From Sphingomonas abietis (GTDB taxonomy: Bacteria > Pseudomonadota > Alphaproteobacteria > Sphingomonadales > Sphingomonadaceae): DNA of 64,000 bases. The DNA lies in assembly GCF_027625475.1 (NCBI RefSeq), contig NZ_CP115174.1:4113501-4177500 (forward strand), given 5' to 3'. Of the stretch, positions 16,716 through 25,027 are shown in pieces. The notes beneath the pieces were generated by a model. That model saw only the letters and a program-made list of their open reading frames with translations. It was not told the DNA's origin and did not search any database. Made by a program: the position numbers and the translations under genes. Numbering within the stretch: the first letter of the stretch is position 1; the number at the start of each line of letters is the position of its first letter.

Positions 16716-16948
16716 GCCGCCACCCTCTGCCCAAGGGAGACTGGGTCGCTCCCCGGCCGATAGTCACCGCACCACTGATGCTCCGTCATCGGCGGGAATA
16801 TCTGCCACCCGCCACCGCTGGGAAGCAGCGCCGGACCCGAGGGTGCGTACCGACGGCACATGCCACCCGCCTTGGCGAAGGTCTCGTTGCCGGTAACCCC
16901 AGGCAGGAAGAACCGGCAGGATGCGCAGCTTTCCGGTTCTCGGCTCAT
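16712..16948 (-). CDS. Small Cys-rich, zinc-ribbon-like protein
   Basis: A 78-aa protein with CASCRFF near the N-terminus, then GGMCRRYAP and HQWCGDYRPG. The four cysteines (CxxC...C...C) suggest a small metal-binding fold, common in phage early regions. ATGA overlaps link it to genes on both sides. Function unknown. Confidence 0.65.
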   Translation of the reverse strand: MSREPESCASCRFFLPGVTGNETFAKAGGMCRRYAPSGPALLPSGGGWQIFPPMTEHQWCGDYRPGSDPVSLGQRVAA

Positions 16949-17325
16949 GCCGCCACCTCGCTTTCGGCTACCAGCGGCCCGTCGCGTAGCTTCTGCGTGC
17001 CGCCGTCACCCTCGGGATACGAGGCCACCGGTCGCGCGTTGCGGCGCCCATGCAAGATGTTGAATCCGTTGACGACCATGTTCGTCTGCTCGCCCACTGG
17101 GACGAACTCGATCGAATGATCTTCTTCCATAACGAAGTGCTGGAAAGGCTCGCCGGGAAACGGATGAATCGCGCCGCCTGCGAGCGATACGTGGACCGCA
17201 ATCGGGATGCGTTGATCGCACTGGCCAAACGACAGGCCAACGCTCGCCCGATCGGCCTCAACAAAATCATCGTGATCGACGGTTTGGTCGAGTGACCCGG
17301 CCACGATGGGCTCGGCCGCGCTCAT
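16945..17325 (-). CDS. Small phage-type protein, unknown
   Basis: A 126-aa acidic protein whose ATG at 17325 overlaps the upstream stop (ATGA) and whose stop overlaps the next start (ATGA). The C-terminal part (NGFNILHGRRNARPVASYPEGDGGTQ) looks ordered; no motif is recognised. A coherent 81-codon ORF lies antisense at 17050-17295, so this is the least certain member of the operon. Confidence 0.5.
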   Translation of the reverse strand: MSAAEPIVAGSLDQTVDHDDFVEADRASVGLSFGQCDQRIPIAVHVSLAGGAIHPFPGEPFQHFVMEEDHSIEFVPVGEQTNMVVNGFNILHGRRNARPVASYPEGDGGTQKLRDGPLVAESEVAA

Positions 17326-17894
17326 GCTTCCCACTCCACCAAGCCCATGGCCTTCGCCTCGGCGAACACCTTGACGGCGGCTTCGTCGGTGCCGTCATTT
17401 GCCGCGACGCCGACGATCAGCAGCGCTTTCGCGAGGATGCCGTCGCGCGTTGTGGCGGAAACTTCGAGGATCTTGCTCTCAAGGGCGCGTCCGGCCGACG
17501 ATAGCCGCCCGTCACGCTCGTCGTCGTCATTCGAGTAGCTGTTGTATTCAGACCAGACGGTATCCCGCTCGGCCAGCCAATCCATGTGCGGATCCGCCTG
17601 CGGTCTTCCGGCGAGGTGGCGAACGTCCGCGAGAAGCGCATCGAACCACTCGTCGGGGCCGAGATCGCGCCCTTTCATGAGATCGATCTTTGTTGCGAAC
17701 GCTGCCACGTCGGGCGTCCGCACTTCGGTGAGCAGGTAATCCTGCGCCGCGAATGTGATGTCGCACAGGCGATCTGTCTCCGCGTCGGTGTCCTGATCGC
17801 CATCGAAGACCGCTCGCTTGGCCTGATAGTCGGCGAAGGCGTCGGCCCAGGTCGACGGAGCCATCTGGGCCAAAATGTCGATCATCGTATTCAC
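17322..17894 (-). CDS. Acidic small-operon protein, unknown
   Basis: A protein of about 190 aa read from a GTG at 17894 that overlaps the upstream TGA (GTGA); an ATG at 17885 is the alternative. It is strongly acidic (many Asp/Glu, for example YSNDDDERDG) with a Leu/Ala-rich C-terminal helix. No catalytic motif is evident. Long upstream extensions of the ORF run through the neighbouring gene and are rejected. Confidence 0.62.
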   Translation of the reverse strand: MNTMIDILAQMAPSTWADAFADYQAKRAVFDGDQDTDAETDRLCDITFAAQDYLLTEVRTPDVAAFATKIDLMKGRDLGPDEWFDALLADVRHLAGRPQADPHMDWLAERDTVWSEYNSYSNDDDERDGRLSSAGRALESKILEVSATTRDGILAKALLIVGVAANDGTDEAAVKVFAEAKAMGLVEWEA

Positions 17895-18298
17895 AGACGC
17901 CCCCCGAGATAGGAGCCGAGCCGGCTCAGAAAATGAAACGACCAGCCGCCGAGTGCCGCGACGACCGCGAACGTGATGACCACCGGCCAGAAGTTCGCGC
18001 CGAGCCCCGGCAGGAAGAAGGCAACGAAGGCGCCGATCGCGCTGAGCAGCAGGAACGCCTCGCAGGTCAGACGACCGCTCTCGACCTGCATCGTCGGCGG
18101 GGTCGGCTCGGTAATCGCCGCATAGGCGCGCTTCCAACGGGTTTCCGCCTGCATGGTCGCTTCGTGCTGGGTCCGCAGCCTGTCGTGCGCCTCGCCAGCC
18201 TTCACCTGGCGGCTGAACTCCGTCACCGCGGCGGCATAGTTTTCCCATGCGATATCCGCCGCCTCTTCCTGAGGCGTCATCGGGCTATCGGTGAACAT
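17891..18298 (-). CDS. Small membrane protein with two TM helices
   Basis: A protein of about 135 aa. The N-terminal part (about 1-75) is a soluble, probably coiled helical region (EEAADIAWENYAAAVTEFSRQVKAG). Two hydrophobic segments follow (LLLSAIGAFVAFFLPGLG and FWPVVITFAVVAALGGWSF). Its ATG overlaps the upstream stop (TGATG). It may be an inner-membrane phage accessory protein; no family recognised. Confidence 0.62.
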   Translation of the reverse strand: MFTDSPMTPQEEAADIAWENYAAAVTEFSRQVKAGEAHDRLRTQHEATMQAETRWKRAYAAITEPTPPTMQVESGRLTCEAFLLLSAIGAFVAFFLPGLGANFWPVVITFAVVAALGGWSFHFLSRLGSYLGGRL

Positions 18299-18804
18299 CA
18301 GGATTCCCCCGTTGTGTTGGTGCGGCCGATGGCGCGAGCGGCTTCCTTGGCCGCTTTCCACTCCAGCTCAGCTTCGCGGAAATCATCGAAATTTCGGTAG
18401 ATCGCGTCTTCTCGCGGACACCAGATTTCGCCGGACGGCTGCTCGATCGCGACAGCCTCGAAATTGCCGTTGTTTGGTCCCCGCATCGTCACCGGGCGCA
18501 TCTCGCCTGATGCGCGCACCTGCCAAACGATGACCGGCTCGCGGATGGTGTAGGGTTCGCAGCTATCGTGGTAATTACCCGTCTCGATCGTGCTATAGCC
18601 CGGAAGCGCCGGGATGATCGCGACGACGGCGTCGGTGACTTCGTTGGCGTAATGGCTGTCGAGAACTATTTCCCTGCCATCGCGTAGCGGGGCAACATGA
18701 TAATAGCCGTTGCTATTCGCGTACTTTTTGCCGGGTCCGACCCTTACAATTTCACTGACGGCAAAGTCTGCCGAGTGGTCTCTGGTGGATACGAAGCGAT
18801 TCAT
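18298..18804 (-). CDS. Small-operon protein, unknown
   Basis: A protein of about 168 aa starting MNRFVSTRDHSADFAVSEIVRVG. It is beta-rich in the middle (GREIVLDSHYANEVTDAVVAIIPALPG) with a C-terminal helix (FREAELEWKAAKEAARAIG). The start at 18804 overlaps the stop of the upstream gene. No motif recognised. Confidence 0.6.
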   Translation of the reverse strand: MNRFVSTRDHSADFAVSEIVRVGPGKKYANSNGYYHVAPLRDGREIVLDSHYANEVTDAVVAIIPALPGYSTIETGNYHDSCEPYTIREPVIVWQVRASGEMRPVTMRGPNNGNFEAVAIEQPSGEIWCPREDAIYRNFDDFREAELEWKAAKEAARAIGRTNTTGES

Positions 18805-19403
18805 GCCCGTTTCTCCAAAATGATGATCCCGTCGCGCCGGCATCCAGCGAGGCGCACGAAGCGCTCGGCCCACGCGTCCATCCCGGGCAGCTTGCGGATG
18901 GTGAACCACGCGCGGGCGGCGTTCTCGGTTGCCAGCGCGCAGGGGCCATTCCGCGCGATTTCGCCGGACCAGACACCGCCCTCACGGAGCCGACCGTCCT
19001 GATCAATGAACAAGATGCCGCCCATGTGCAGGAACCGCTTGATGGTCAGGGCGAGCGCGCGAAGGTCACCTGACCGGGCTTCTCTTACGAAACCGTCCGT
19101 TTCGACCGCCGCCATGAGGTCTATCAGGAGGCCGTTGTCCTTGGCGTGCTGGACGAGAGTGGCGCTGTGCCGAAAGCGCTCGTTGAAGTCGCGATCCCAA
19201 GCGCCGATGATCAAGCTACGTCCCTGACGGTCATACTGGACAACGGCGCTCGTGCCGGCTCCGGCCATCAGCCTGCGCAGCAGGACGACGTACCGGTGGC
19301 GGTCGCCTCGCAGCGCATCGAGCCATGCGATCTGCTGCTCGATCGTCGCGATCTCGATCCCGATCTCGCCGAGCGTCGCGATGTCTTTGACGGGCGCGGT
19401 CAT
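18801..19403 (-). CDS. Small-operon protein, unknown
   Basis: A 200-aa protein with an N-terminal helical segment (IGIEIATIEQQIAWLDALRGDRHRYVVLLRRLM) and a mixed alpha/beta body. Both ends overlap neighbours by 4 nt. It is the largest of the proteins in the leftward train and has no family I recognise. Confidence 0.62.
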   Translation of the reverse strand: MTAPVKDIATLGEIGIEIATIEQQIAWLDALRGDRHRYVVLLRRLMAGAGTSAVVQYDRQGRSLIIGAWDRDFNERFRHSATLVQHAKDNGLLIDLMAAVETDGFVREARSGDLRALALTIKRFLHMGGILFIDQDGRLREGGVWSGEIARNGPCALATENAARAWFTIRKLPGMDAWAERFVRLAGCRRDGIIILEKRA

Positions 19404-19657
19404 GCTGGCCTCTTTTGATAGAGGGCGTGATCGGCGCCTACGAAAGCTCGGTTCGCGCGCTTAGCCTCGTCTGCCGCGATGTTCGCCAAGCCCAAGATGT
19501 GCCGTATCTTGCTGCCGGACGCGTCCTTGGCATATTCTTCACCGGCAATGTCGCCGATGATGTCGAGGATGACTATCAGATTGGTGATAGCACCATCCAG
19601 CAACTCCGCGTTGGCGCCATAGGCCTCGGGCGGATCAAAAGCGTCGGCGGACGTCAC
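19400..19657 (-). CDS. Small-operon protein, unknown (GTG start)
   Basis: A protein of about 85 aa read from a GTG at 19657 that overlaps the upstream stop (GTGA). The middle (LLDGAITNLIVILDIIGDIAG) is hydrophobic but contains Asp residues, so it is probably an amphipathic helix. No function recognised. Confidence 0.55.
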   Translation of the reverse strand: MTSADAFDPPEAYGANAELLDGAITNLIVILDIIGDIAGEEYAKDASGSKIRHILGLANIAADEAKRANRAFVGADHALYQKRPA

Positions 19658-19848
19658 GACTGCACCACCTTCGGCGTGCGGCCGACGATGATCATCAGAT
19701 GGAGGCCGAACCAGTCGATGCTGAACTGCCAGCCGTCGCCGTCGATCTCGTCGCGGACGCTGGAAATGCCCGCAGGCCCCCACTGATACCAGGGCTCAAC
19801 GGCGGCGATGAACCGCCGGAATATCGAAGTCTCTGTACTGGCCGGCAT
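19654..19848 (-). CDS. First gene of the leftward small-gene operon
   Basis: A 64-aa protein (MPASTETSIFRRFIAAVEPWYQWGPAG...), aromatic-rich and preceded by an AGGAGAAGG ribosome site. It heads the leftward operon that runs to the AlpA gene at 15428. The promoter should lie in 19849-20020, which carries two copies of the repressor operator. Function unknown. Confidence 0.6.
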   Translation of the reverse strand: MPASTETSIFRRFIAAVEPWYQWGPAGISSVRDEIDGDGWQFSIDWFGLHLMIIVGRTPKVVQS

Positions 19849-19991
19849 GGGCCTTCTCCTGCTTGAGACAAGCAAGATCACCCGGCGAACCACGTATGGC
19901 CGCTAGTATCAGACGTCGCTTACGCGCGCCGGATTTTCCTGCTCAACGGGTGCTTGGCGCTGGGCCGCTGCGTCCGATGAGCGAAATTAGA

Positions 19992-20038
19992 CGCGGCAGA
20001 TATGCCGTGTCAAGAACATATGCGGCTTCTATGCCGCA
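19992..20038. promoter_or_regulatory. Left operator pair (two repressor sites)
   Basis: Two copies of an 18-bp dyad, consensus TGCGGC-N3-TAT-GCCGCA, lie at 19992-20009 (imperfect ends) and 20021-20038 (perfect arms). They sit 144 bp upstream of the first gene of the leftward operon and overlap the 3' end of the repressor gene. Three more copies lie on the other side of the repressor. Confidence 0.82.
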
Positions 20039-20805
20039 ATTTCCGGCGGTCGTAAAAAGTCGGAATAGCGAACCACTCGGAACACCCGCTTAAGTCTAGA
20101 AATGGGAACCAAGAACGTGGCATTCGGTTGAAGCTGTGTAAGGGTAAGCGCGTCCTCTGTGCGCCAAAGAAGCCGGGCGAGCATGTAGACGACGCCTCCG
20201 GAATCCGTGCTGACGCCGATAACAACCTCGTCGCGGTTTTGAATTTTCGCGCCACTTTCCATCATAACGGGCGACCCTGCCGCAAACAGCGGGCTTAATG
20301 CGTTATCCGGGGCATAAAATCCGCTTAGTTCGCGGTCTTTGAGTAATGGAGGGTGAAAGAAAACGTCGATCGGGGCATCACCAAGTGTGAAAAGGCCGAC
20401 GGAAAAAGACTTCCCGCTTTGGTCAAGGAATAACTCATGCCCGGCGGGGAGGGCCTCATGCACAATAACTGCGGGAAGCGGCCCTTCCGGCTCTATCTTG
20501 TGAAATTTCGATAGGCTATCGAATACTGCCTCAGGCAAATTGGCTCCGACAGGAGCGGCGTTTTTATATCCCTCCCAATCGTTCTTCGAGGTGTCCCCCG
20601 CAAGATATAGCGGGTCCGCCTGGAGAACGTTTGCCAGCTTTGCGAGCCTAGATAAGGAGGGCATGGCCCGGCGAGTACGAATGTAGCGTATCGCATCTGG
20701 ACGCCCTGTCGCCATTAGTGACGCCTTGCGTTCTGAAAAACCGAGCGCGGCGAGGCGTTCCGCTATGCGCTCTATAATACGATCGATTTGGCTGTCGTTG
20801 CTCAT
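20029..20805 (-). CDS. CI-like phage repressor (HTH, S24-like)
   Basis: This protein of about 258 aa has an N-terminal helix-turn-helix (about 15-70: LGFSERKASLMATGRPDAIRYIRTRRAMPSLSRLAKLANVL) and a C-terminal region that resembles the LexA/CI dimerisation fold (AGSPVMMESGAKIQNRDEVVIGV...). I could not identify the self-cleavage Ala-Gly and Ser/Lys pair with confidence, so RecA-triggered cleavage is uncertain. It is placed between operator clusters on both sides, as expected for a prophage repressor controlling divergent promoters. The ATG at 20805 lies within an operator, which implies autorepression or a nearby alternative start. Confidence 0.82.
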   Translation of the reverse strand: MSNDSQIDRIIERIAERLAALGFSERKASLMATGRPDAIRYIRTRRAMPSLSRLAKLANVLQADPLYLAGDTSKNDWEGYKNAAPVGANLPEAVFDSLSKFHKIEPEGPLPAVIVHEALPAGHELFLDQSGKSFSVGLFTLGDAPIDVFFHPPLLKDRELSGFYAPDNALSPLFAAGSPVMMESGAKIQNRDEVVIGVSTDSGGVVYMLARLLWRTEDALTLTQLQPNATFLVPISRLKRVFRVVRYSDFLRPPEIAA

Positions 20806-20881
20806 GCGGCGTTTATGCCGCAATCGAGTTAACAAATCGTGCGGCTTTTATGCCGTTGCTTGATGCGGCCTTTATGCCTTA
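20805..20881. promoter_or_regulatory. Right operator triplet (three repressor sites)
   Basis: Three copies of the TGCGGC-N3-TAT-GCCGCA dyad lie at 20805-20822 (perfect arms), 20840-20857 and 20864-20881 (last two decayed on the right arm). Centre spacings are 35 and 24 bp. They occupy the whole gap between the repressor and the Cro-like gene, so the repressor probably controls both. Confidence 0.85.
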
Positions 20882-20891
20882 TAAGTGCGGC

Positions 20892-21167
20892 ATGCGATAC
20901 GAAGACGCCTTGGTGCTAATTGGCCGCACCTACTCCGCAACCGTGGTCCGCCACGGGGGTCGGTCACTCTCCCGCGTGGCGACCATCTTGGTCAATCAAG
21001 GATGCTTTTTCCACCGCCTCGAAAGTGGCAAGACCTGTACGGCGCGCAACCTCGAACGTGTGGCTGCGCATTTTCGCGTACCGGCGAATTGGCCCAACGG
21101 GGTGATTCCGGATGTGGCCGTCGCCGCCTTGGCCCAGATCGGACGTCCAGCACTTCTGGCGGCCTGA
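20892..21167 (+). CDS. Cro-like XRE-type regulator
   Basis: A protein of about 91 aa, divergent from the repressor, with an HTH-like stretch (LSRVATILVNQGCFFHRLESGKTCTARNLERVAAHF, about 22-58). By position it is the Cro equivalent of the prophage switch. The start at 20892 follows the third operator; an ATG at 20850 would lie inside an operator and is less likely. Confidence 0.65.
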   Translation: MRYEDALVLIGRTYSATVVRHGGRSLSRVATILVNQGCFFHRLESGKTCTARNLERVAAHFRVPANWPNGVIPDVAVAALAQIGRPALLAA

Positions 21168-22503
21168 ACCATGGCCCGCATTCGCTCAGTCCAACCGCGT
21201 GCTGTTCGTGGTCGACGCAATCTCGCTGATCGATCAGACGGTGGAAGCCTTCTACGCGCAGGGCGTGTCCGACATCGGCGTGATTCAGGCGGACCATCCG
21301 ATGACGGACTGGTCGAAACCGGTGCAGATTGCATCGGTTCAGACCCTGCGCAGCCGCGACAAGCTTCCGCCGGCCGAACTGGTGATTGTCGACGAGGCGC
21401 ACTGTCAGGACGAGTGGCTGATCTCGGTCATGGCCGAGCATGATTGGGAGGATGTCCCCTTCATCGGCCTGAGCGCCACGCCGTGGTCCAAGGGGCTGGG
21501 CAACGTCTACGACGAGTTGATTACCCCGATCACCATGCAGGAGTTGATCGATCTAGGGCTCCTGTCGACCTTCCGTGTGTTTGCGGCGTCACATCCAGAT
21601 TTGACCGGCGTGAAGTCCGTGGCGGGCGAGTTTCACCAGGGACAGCTATCGGACACCATGTCGGACGGCCAACTCGTCGCCGACGTCGTGGAAACCTACC
21701 TCCGGTTGGGCGATGCCCGTCCGGCATTTGCGTTCTGCGTCGATCGCGCCCATGCCAAAAAGCTTCAACAGCGGTTCGAGGTGGCTGGTGTAGGCTGCGG
21801 GTATATCGACGCCTACACACCGGTTCGCGAACGCAAGGCAATCAAGGCCTCACTCGATACCGGCGCCATCAGCGTCGTCTGCAATGTCGGATGCCTGACG
21901 AAGGGCGTCGATTGGGCAATCGGATGCGTGATCCTCGCGCGTCCGACCCGCTCCGAAATGCTCTACGTGCAAATGGTCGGGCGCGGCCTGCGGGTGAATG
22001 ACGGCATCCCCGACTGCATCATCCTCGATCATGCCGACAACACGCTGCGCATGGGGTTCGTCACCGACATCCGAAAAGACGCGATGTGCACGGCCAAAAA
22101 GGGCGAGCGCAGCAAGTCGGAACGGGCTACTCCGCTCCCGAAAGAGTGCTCGAAGTGCCAGTATCTCAAACCGGCCAAGGTTGCCCTCTGCCCGGCGTGC
22201 GGCTTCAAGCCAGAGCGTCAGTCCGACGTGCAGGAGCAGGACGGCGAGCTGGTCGAGGTCAAGCGCGGCAAGGCTAAACCGAAAGCCTCCATGCACGACA
22301 AGCAGGCATGGCTGTCCGGCCTGAACTGGATCGCGCGAGAGCGTGGTTACCAGTCGGGCTGGGTGTCGAACGCCTTCCGCAAAAAATTCGAGACATGGCC
22401 TCCAAACCAACTTGATCGGTCGATGGTCAGGGAGCCGCTGCCTGAGGTCAGGAACTATGTCCGCGCGCAGATGATCCGCTACGCCAAGGGGCAGCGGGCA
22501 TGA
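21112..22503 (+). pseudogene. DEAH helicase lacking Walker A (5' truncated)
   Basis: The reading frame encodes a phage superfamily 2 helicase from just after motif I: VLFVVDAISLIDQT (Ia region), IVDEAHCQDEW (motif II DEAH), GLSATPW (motif III), a second RecA lobe and QMVGRGLR (motif VI), then a Cys4 zinc element (CSKC...CPAC). No GxGKT Walker A exists: the sequence before about 21195 is the end of the Cro-like gene. About 60-100 N-terminal residues are missing, so ATP binding and helicase function should be lost. The rest is intact and its stop overlaps the primase start. Confidence 0.82.
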
Positions 22504-23427
22504 CGAAGCTCTGTGACCTCGCCCGCAACAAGTGGCGTTCGCTGTTGCCCCATCTCGGCGTCAAGGCCGAATACCTGTCCAACAAGCATGGACCCTGCCC
22601 GATTTGCGGCGGCAAGGATCGCTTCCGGTTCGACGACAAGGACGGCGCTGGTACCTATTTCTGCAACGCATGCGGTGCCGGTGACGGCGTGAAACTGGCG
22701 ATGGAGGTCACCGGCCGCACCTTCGCCGACGTCGCGCGCGAGATTCGTGAAACGTGCGGAGACATGCCGGCATCTGCACCGAAAAAGTCGATATCGGCGG
22801 ACGAGGCGTTGAAACGGATGCGTCGGTTGTGGGATGGCGCTGTCGAGATCCGTCCTGGCGACGATGCGGCTCGCTACCTCGCCTCGCGTGGGGTCGCAGG
22901 CCCATTCTGCGGGGATCTCCGCCTGCATCCGGATTGCCCTGTGCAGGGCCCACCCGGCCCGATCGCGCTTGCCCGCGATGCTGGCACTGATCCGTGCGCC
23001 GAATGGCGACGTGACGTCGATCCACCGGACCTATCTCGAAAACGGCGCCAAGGCCGCCATGACTAATCCCCGCCGCGTGATGGCAGGCAGCATCGCCAAA
23101 GGGTCGGCGATCCGGATGATGCCGCATGATGGCGTGTTGGGCATTGCCGAGGGCATCGAGACTGCGTTCCGGGCAAGTCAGCGGTTCGGCATTCCGTGCT
23201 GGTCGGCCATGTTCGCAGATTACCTCGAGCAGTTCGAGTGGCCCGCTGGGCTGCGCGAACTGCACATCTTCGGCGACAACGATCTGAAGTTCCGGGGGCA
23301 GGCGGCGGCGTACCGGCTCGGCTATCGTGCCATGACCGCCAGGGCGCCGGTTCCGGCGTTCATCCATATCCCGGATGATCCCGGCACCGATTGGGCTGAC
23401 GGCGTACCCGTCGCGCGCGCCGCGTGA
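22500..23427 (+). pseudogene. Phage primase/Toprim gene with a frameshift
   Basis: The first part (22500 to about 22970) gives a zinc-finger primase N-terminus: CPICGGKDRFRFDDKDGAGTYFCNACGAGDGVKLAM, then a linker ending RLHPDCPVQG. The second part continues in another frame from about 22966: PAMLALIRAPNGDVTSIHRTYLENGAKA, then a Toprim-like section with GIAEGIETAFRA and LHIFGDNDLK. Together they match a single zinc-finger/Toprim primase-helicase protein. A shift is needed within about 22945-22975. No slippery heptamer is visible there, so this looks like a mutation rather than recoding. Confidence 0.78.
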
Positions 23428-23699
23428 GCGATTGGCGCCCCAACGTCGGCCGACGGGAAGACCCGCGCGATCCCGCGATCGTGGTCGACCTGCGCTTGCG
23501 ATGCGGCTGGGAGGTTCATCATGTCAGTGCCGGCGACTTCAATTGGAAGGACCGCGGCACGGCTGGGGATATCGTGTTCGCGCGCAAAACCCACGGGCCA
23601 TCCCAGTGCCCTGTTGTCGATTGGAGAGTGAAATGGCCGATCCCCGCAACGCTCGCGACATCACCGACGGCTTTGCCGACGACATCCTTGCCGGGCTGA
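23424..23699 (+). CDS. Small phage protein, unknown
   Basis: A 91-aa protein read from a GTG overlapping the primase stop (GTGA), starting MSDWRPNVGRREDPRDPAIVVDLRLRCGWEVHHVSAGDFNWKDRGTAGDIVFARK. The first 70 residues look ordered. The last 22 codons overlap the next gene, which may mean a true overlap or a shifted end. No family recognised. Confidence 0.5.
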   Translation: MSDWRPNVGRREDPRDPAIVVDLRLRCGWEVHHVSAGDFNWKDRGTAGDIVFARKTHGPSQCPVVDWRVKWPIPATLATSPTALPTTSLPG

Positions 23700-24028
23700 C
23701 ATTCGAGCAGCTGAACGCCGTCGCGGTGCTACTGTCCCGCGCATCCGAGCGGTCATACCGGCGCGGGTTTCAGCGGGGCGAAAGCATTTCGCGCCGCCGG
23801 CCGGAAGACGTCCGCTTCGATCTGGAGCGGTGGCGGTACGGCCACTCCACGGACGACGCGCCCTTGGCGGACTCTCCGGTTATAGAAACCAGCTCGGAGC
23901 GATTGATAATCGAGAACAAGGGGCTCCGCCGCCTCGGGATCGACATTCCGTTCTGCGACGTGATCGTGCCGAGCGAGCGGCGCGATCCGACCTACGACCC
24001 GCGCGGCAAGCGGAAGGCGATCGATTGA
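23633..24028 (+). CDS. Small phage protein, unknown
   Basis: A protein of about 131 aa starting MADPRNARDITDGFADDILAGLTFEQLNAVAVLLSRASERSYRRGFQRG. A TTGGAGAG ribosome site precedes the ATG at 23633. The N-terminal half is helical; no motif is recognised. It sits between the broken primase and the late-regulator-like gene. Confidence 0.58.
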   Translation: MADPRNARDITDGFADDILAGLTFEQLNAVAVLLSRASERSYRRGFQRGESISRRRPEDVRFDLERWRYGHSTDDAPLADSPVIETSSERLIIENKGLRRLGIDIPFCDVIVPSERRDPTYDPRGKRKAID

Positions 24029-24104
24029 TGCGCGGTTCGCTGTCGGCCCTCCCGCTCACCATTCCGAGCTGCGCGGTAGCGACACCTCCGCAGGCCTACG
24101 GCGC

Positions 24105-24233
24105 TCAGATTCGTGTGAAGACGACCAGGGCAACTACGGTCAGCACCAAAACCCCTAGCGCGAAGGCCACAATGGCAATCACCAAACTCGGCTCGTCGTT
24201 CAGCTCTTCGGTTGTCACCGGCACCTCCCCCAT
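24105..24233 (-). CDS. Hidden 42-aa single-TM membrane protein
   Basis: A minus-strand ORF of 42 codons in the gap between two plus-strand phage genes: MGEVPVTTEELNDEPSLV, then IAIVAFALGVLVLTVVALVVF and a TRI end. An acidic soluble N-terminus followed by one clean hydrophobic helix is typical of a real small membrane protein. The plus strand across the same DNA gives only a Ser/Thr-rich low-complexity ORF. Confidence 0.5.
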   Translation of the reverse strand: MGEVPVTTEELNDEPSLVIAIVAFALGVLVLTVVALVVFTRI

Positions 24234-24319
24234 TTTGTGGGCGGTCGATTACACGGGCGTGCGGGAACGCGAAACCGGGAATGTTACGGATGCGGGGAGC
24301 GAGTAGCGTGGGGAACGAG

Positions 24320-25027
24320 ATGACCAAGCAATTGACCAAGAGCGAACGCCTCGTGGCCTCTACCCGCGGCGTCGCAGCCCGCCGCGGCAAAGGTGATCGC
24401 GCATACGGCAAGGTCGCTGATCGCGACATCGCAGCGCCCCCTGCCGAACAACGTGGAATGTTCAGCGAAAAGCCAATCGCTGTTCGCACCGAGAAGGGCC
24501 AGGTCGTCGGTCGCGCGTTCCGGCGACAGCCCTATTTCGTGACGCTGGCCAAGCTGCCTGCGGATCGCACTCAGCCGAAGGGGCGTCGTCTGATCAGCGC
24601 CGAGCAATTCAAGGCGATGCGGTTCTATCGGGCTGCATGGGAAGGGTCGCAGTCTTCGCAAATGCGATGCGCCCTCGATGTGTCAGTGCGAGGCATCGGT
24701 ATGAGCCGTAACGATCGCGAGACGATTCCGCCGGGCTACTGGGAGGCACAGCGGCTCAAAGATTGTGAAAAGCCTTTTGGCGCGGCGCTGCGAGAGACGA
24801 TGCGCGCGATCATCCTGCTCGACCAGAGCTTCGCCCAAGTGGCGATGATGCGGTGGGGAAGCCGCGACCGGCAGCGCATAATCACCGGCACCGGCAAGCA
24901 GAAGCCGCGCATCGTGAACGAGGTGGTGCCGATTTCAAAAAACCACAGCGAGATGGTGAAGCAGGAGTTTCTGGAAGGTCTCGATCATCTGGTGCGCGCG
25001 GCAGGCCGGCACTTCGCTATCGAATGA
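24320..25027 (+). CDS. Phage regulator-like protein, unknown
   Basis: A protein of about 235 aa with a basic N-terminal third (KSERLVASTRGVAARRGKGDRAYGK) and a C-terminal region that resembles a helix-turn-helix (LLDQSFAQVAMMRWGSRDRQRIITGTG, about 190-220). The start at 24320 has GGGGAACG upstream; a GTG at 24308 is possible. Its place before the late genes suggests a late-gene regulator, but this is inference. Confidence 0.55.
   Translation: MTKQLTKSERLVASTRGVAARRGKGDRAYGKVADRDIAAPPAEQRGMFSEKPIAVRTEKGQVVGRAFRRQPYFVTLAKLPADRTQPKGRRLISAEQFKAMRFYRAAWEGSQSSQMRCALDVSVRGIGMSRNDRETIPPGYWEAQRLKDCEKPFGAALRETMRAIILLDQSFAQVAMMRWGSRDRQRIITGTGKQKPRIVNEVVPISKNHSEMVKQEFLEGLDHLVRAAGRHFAIE

Noticed and set aside
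24028..24306. 92-codon plus-strand ORF after the 131-aa phage gene
   Set aside because: Start overlaps the upstream stop, but the translation is Ser/Thr/Val low-complexity and the opposite strand carries a better small membrane protein.
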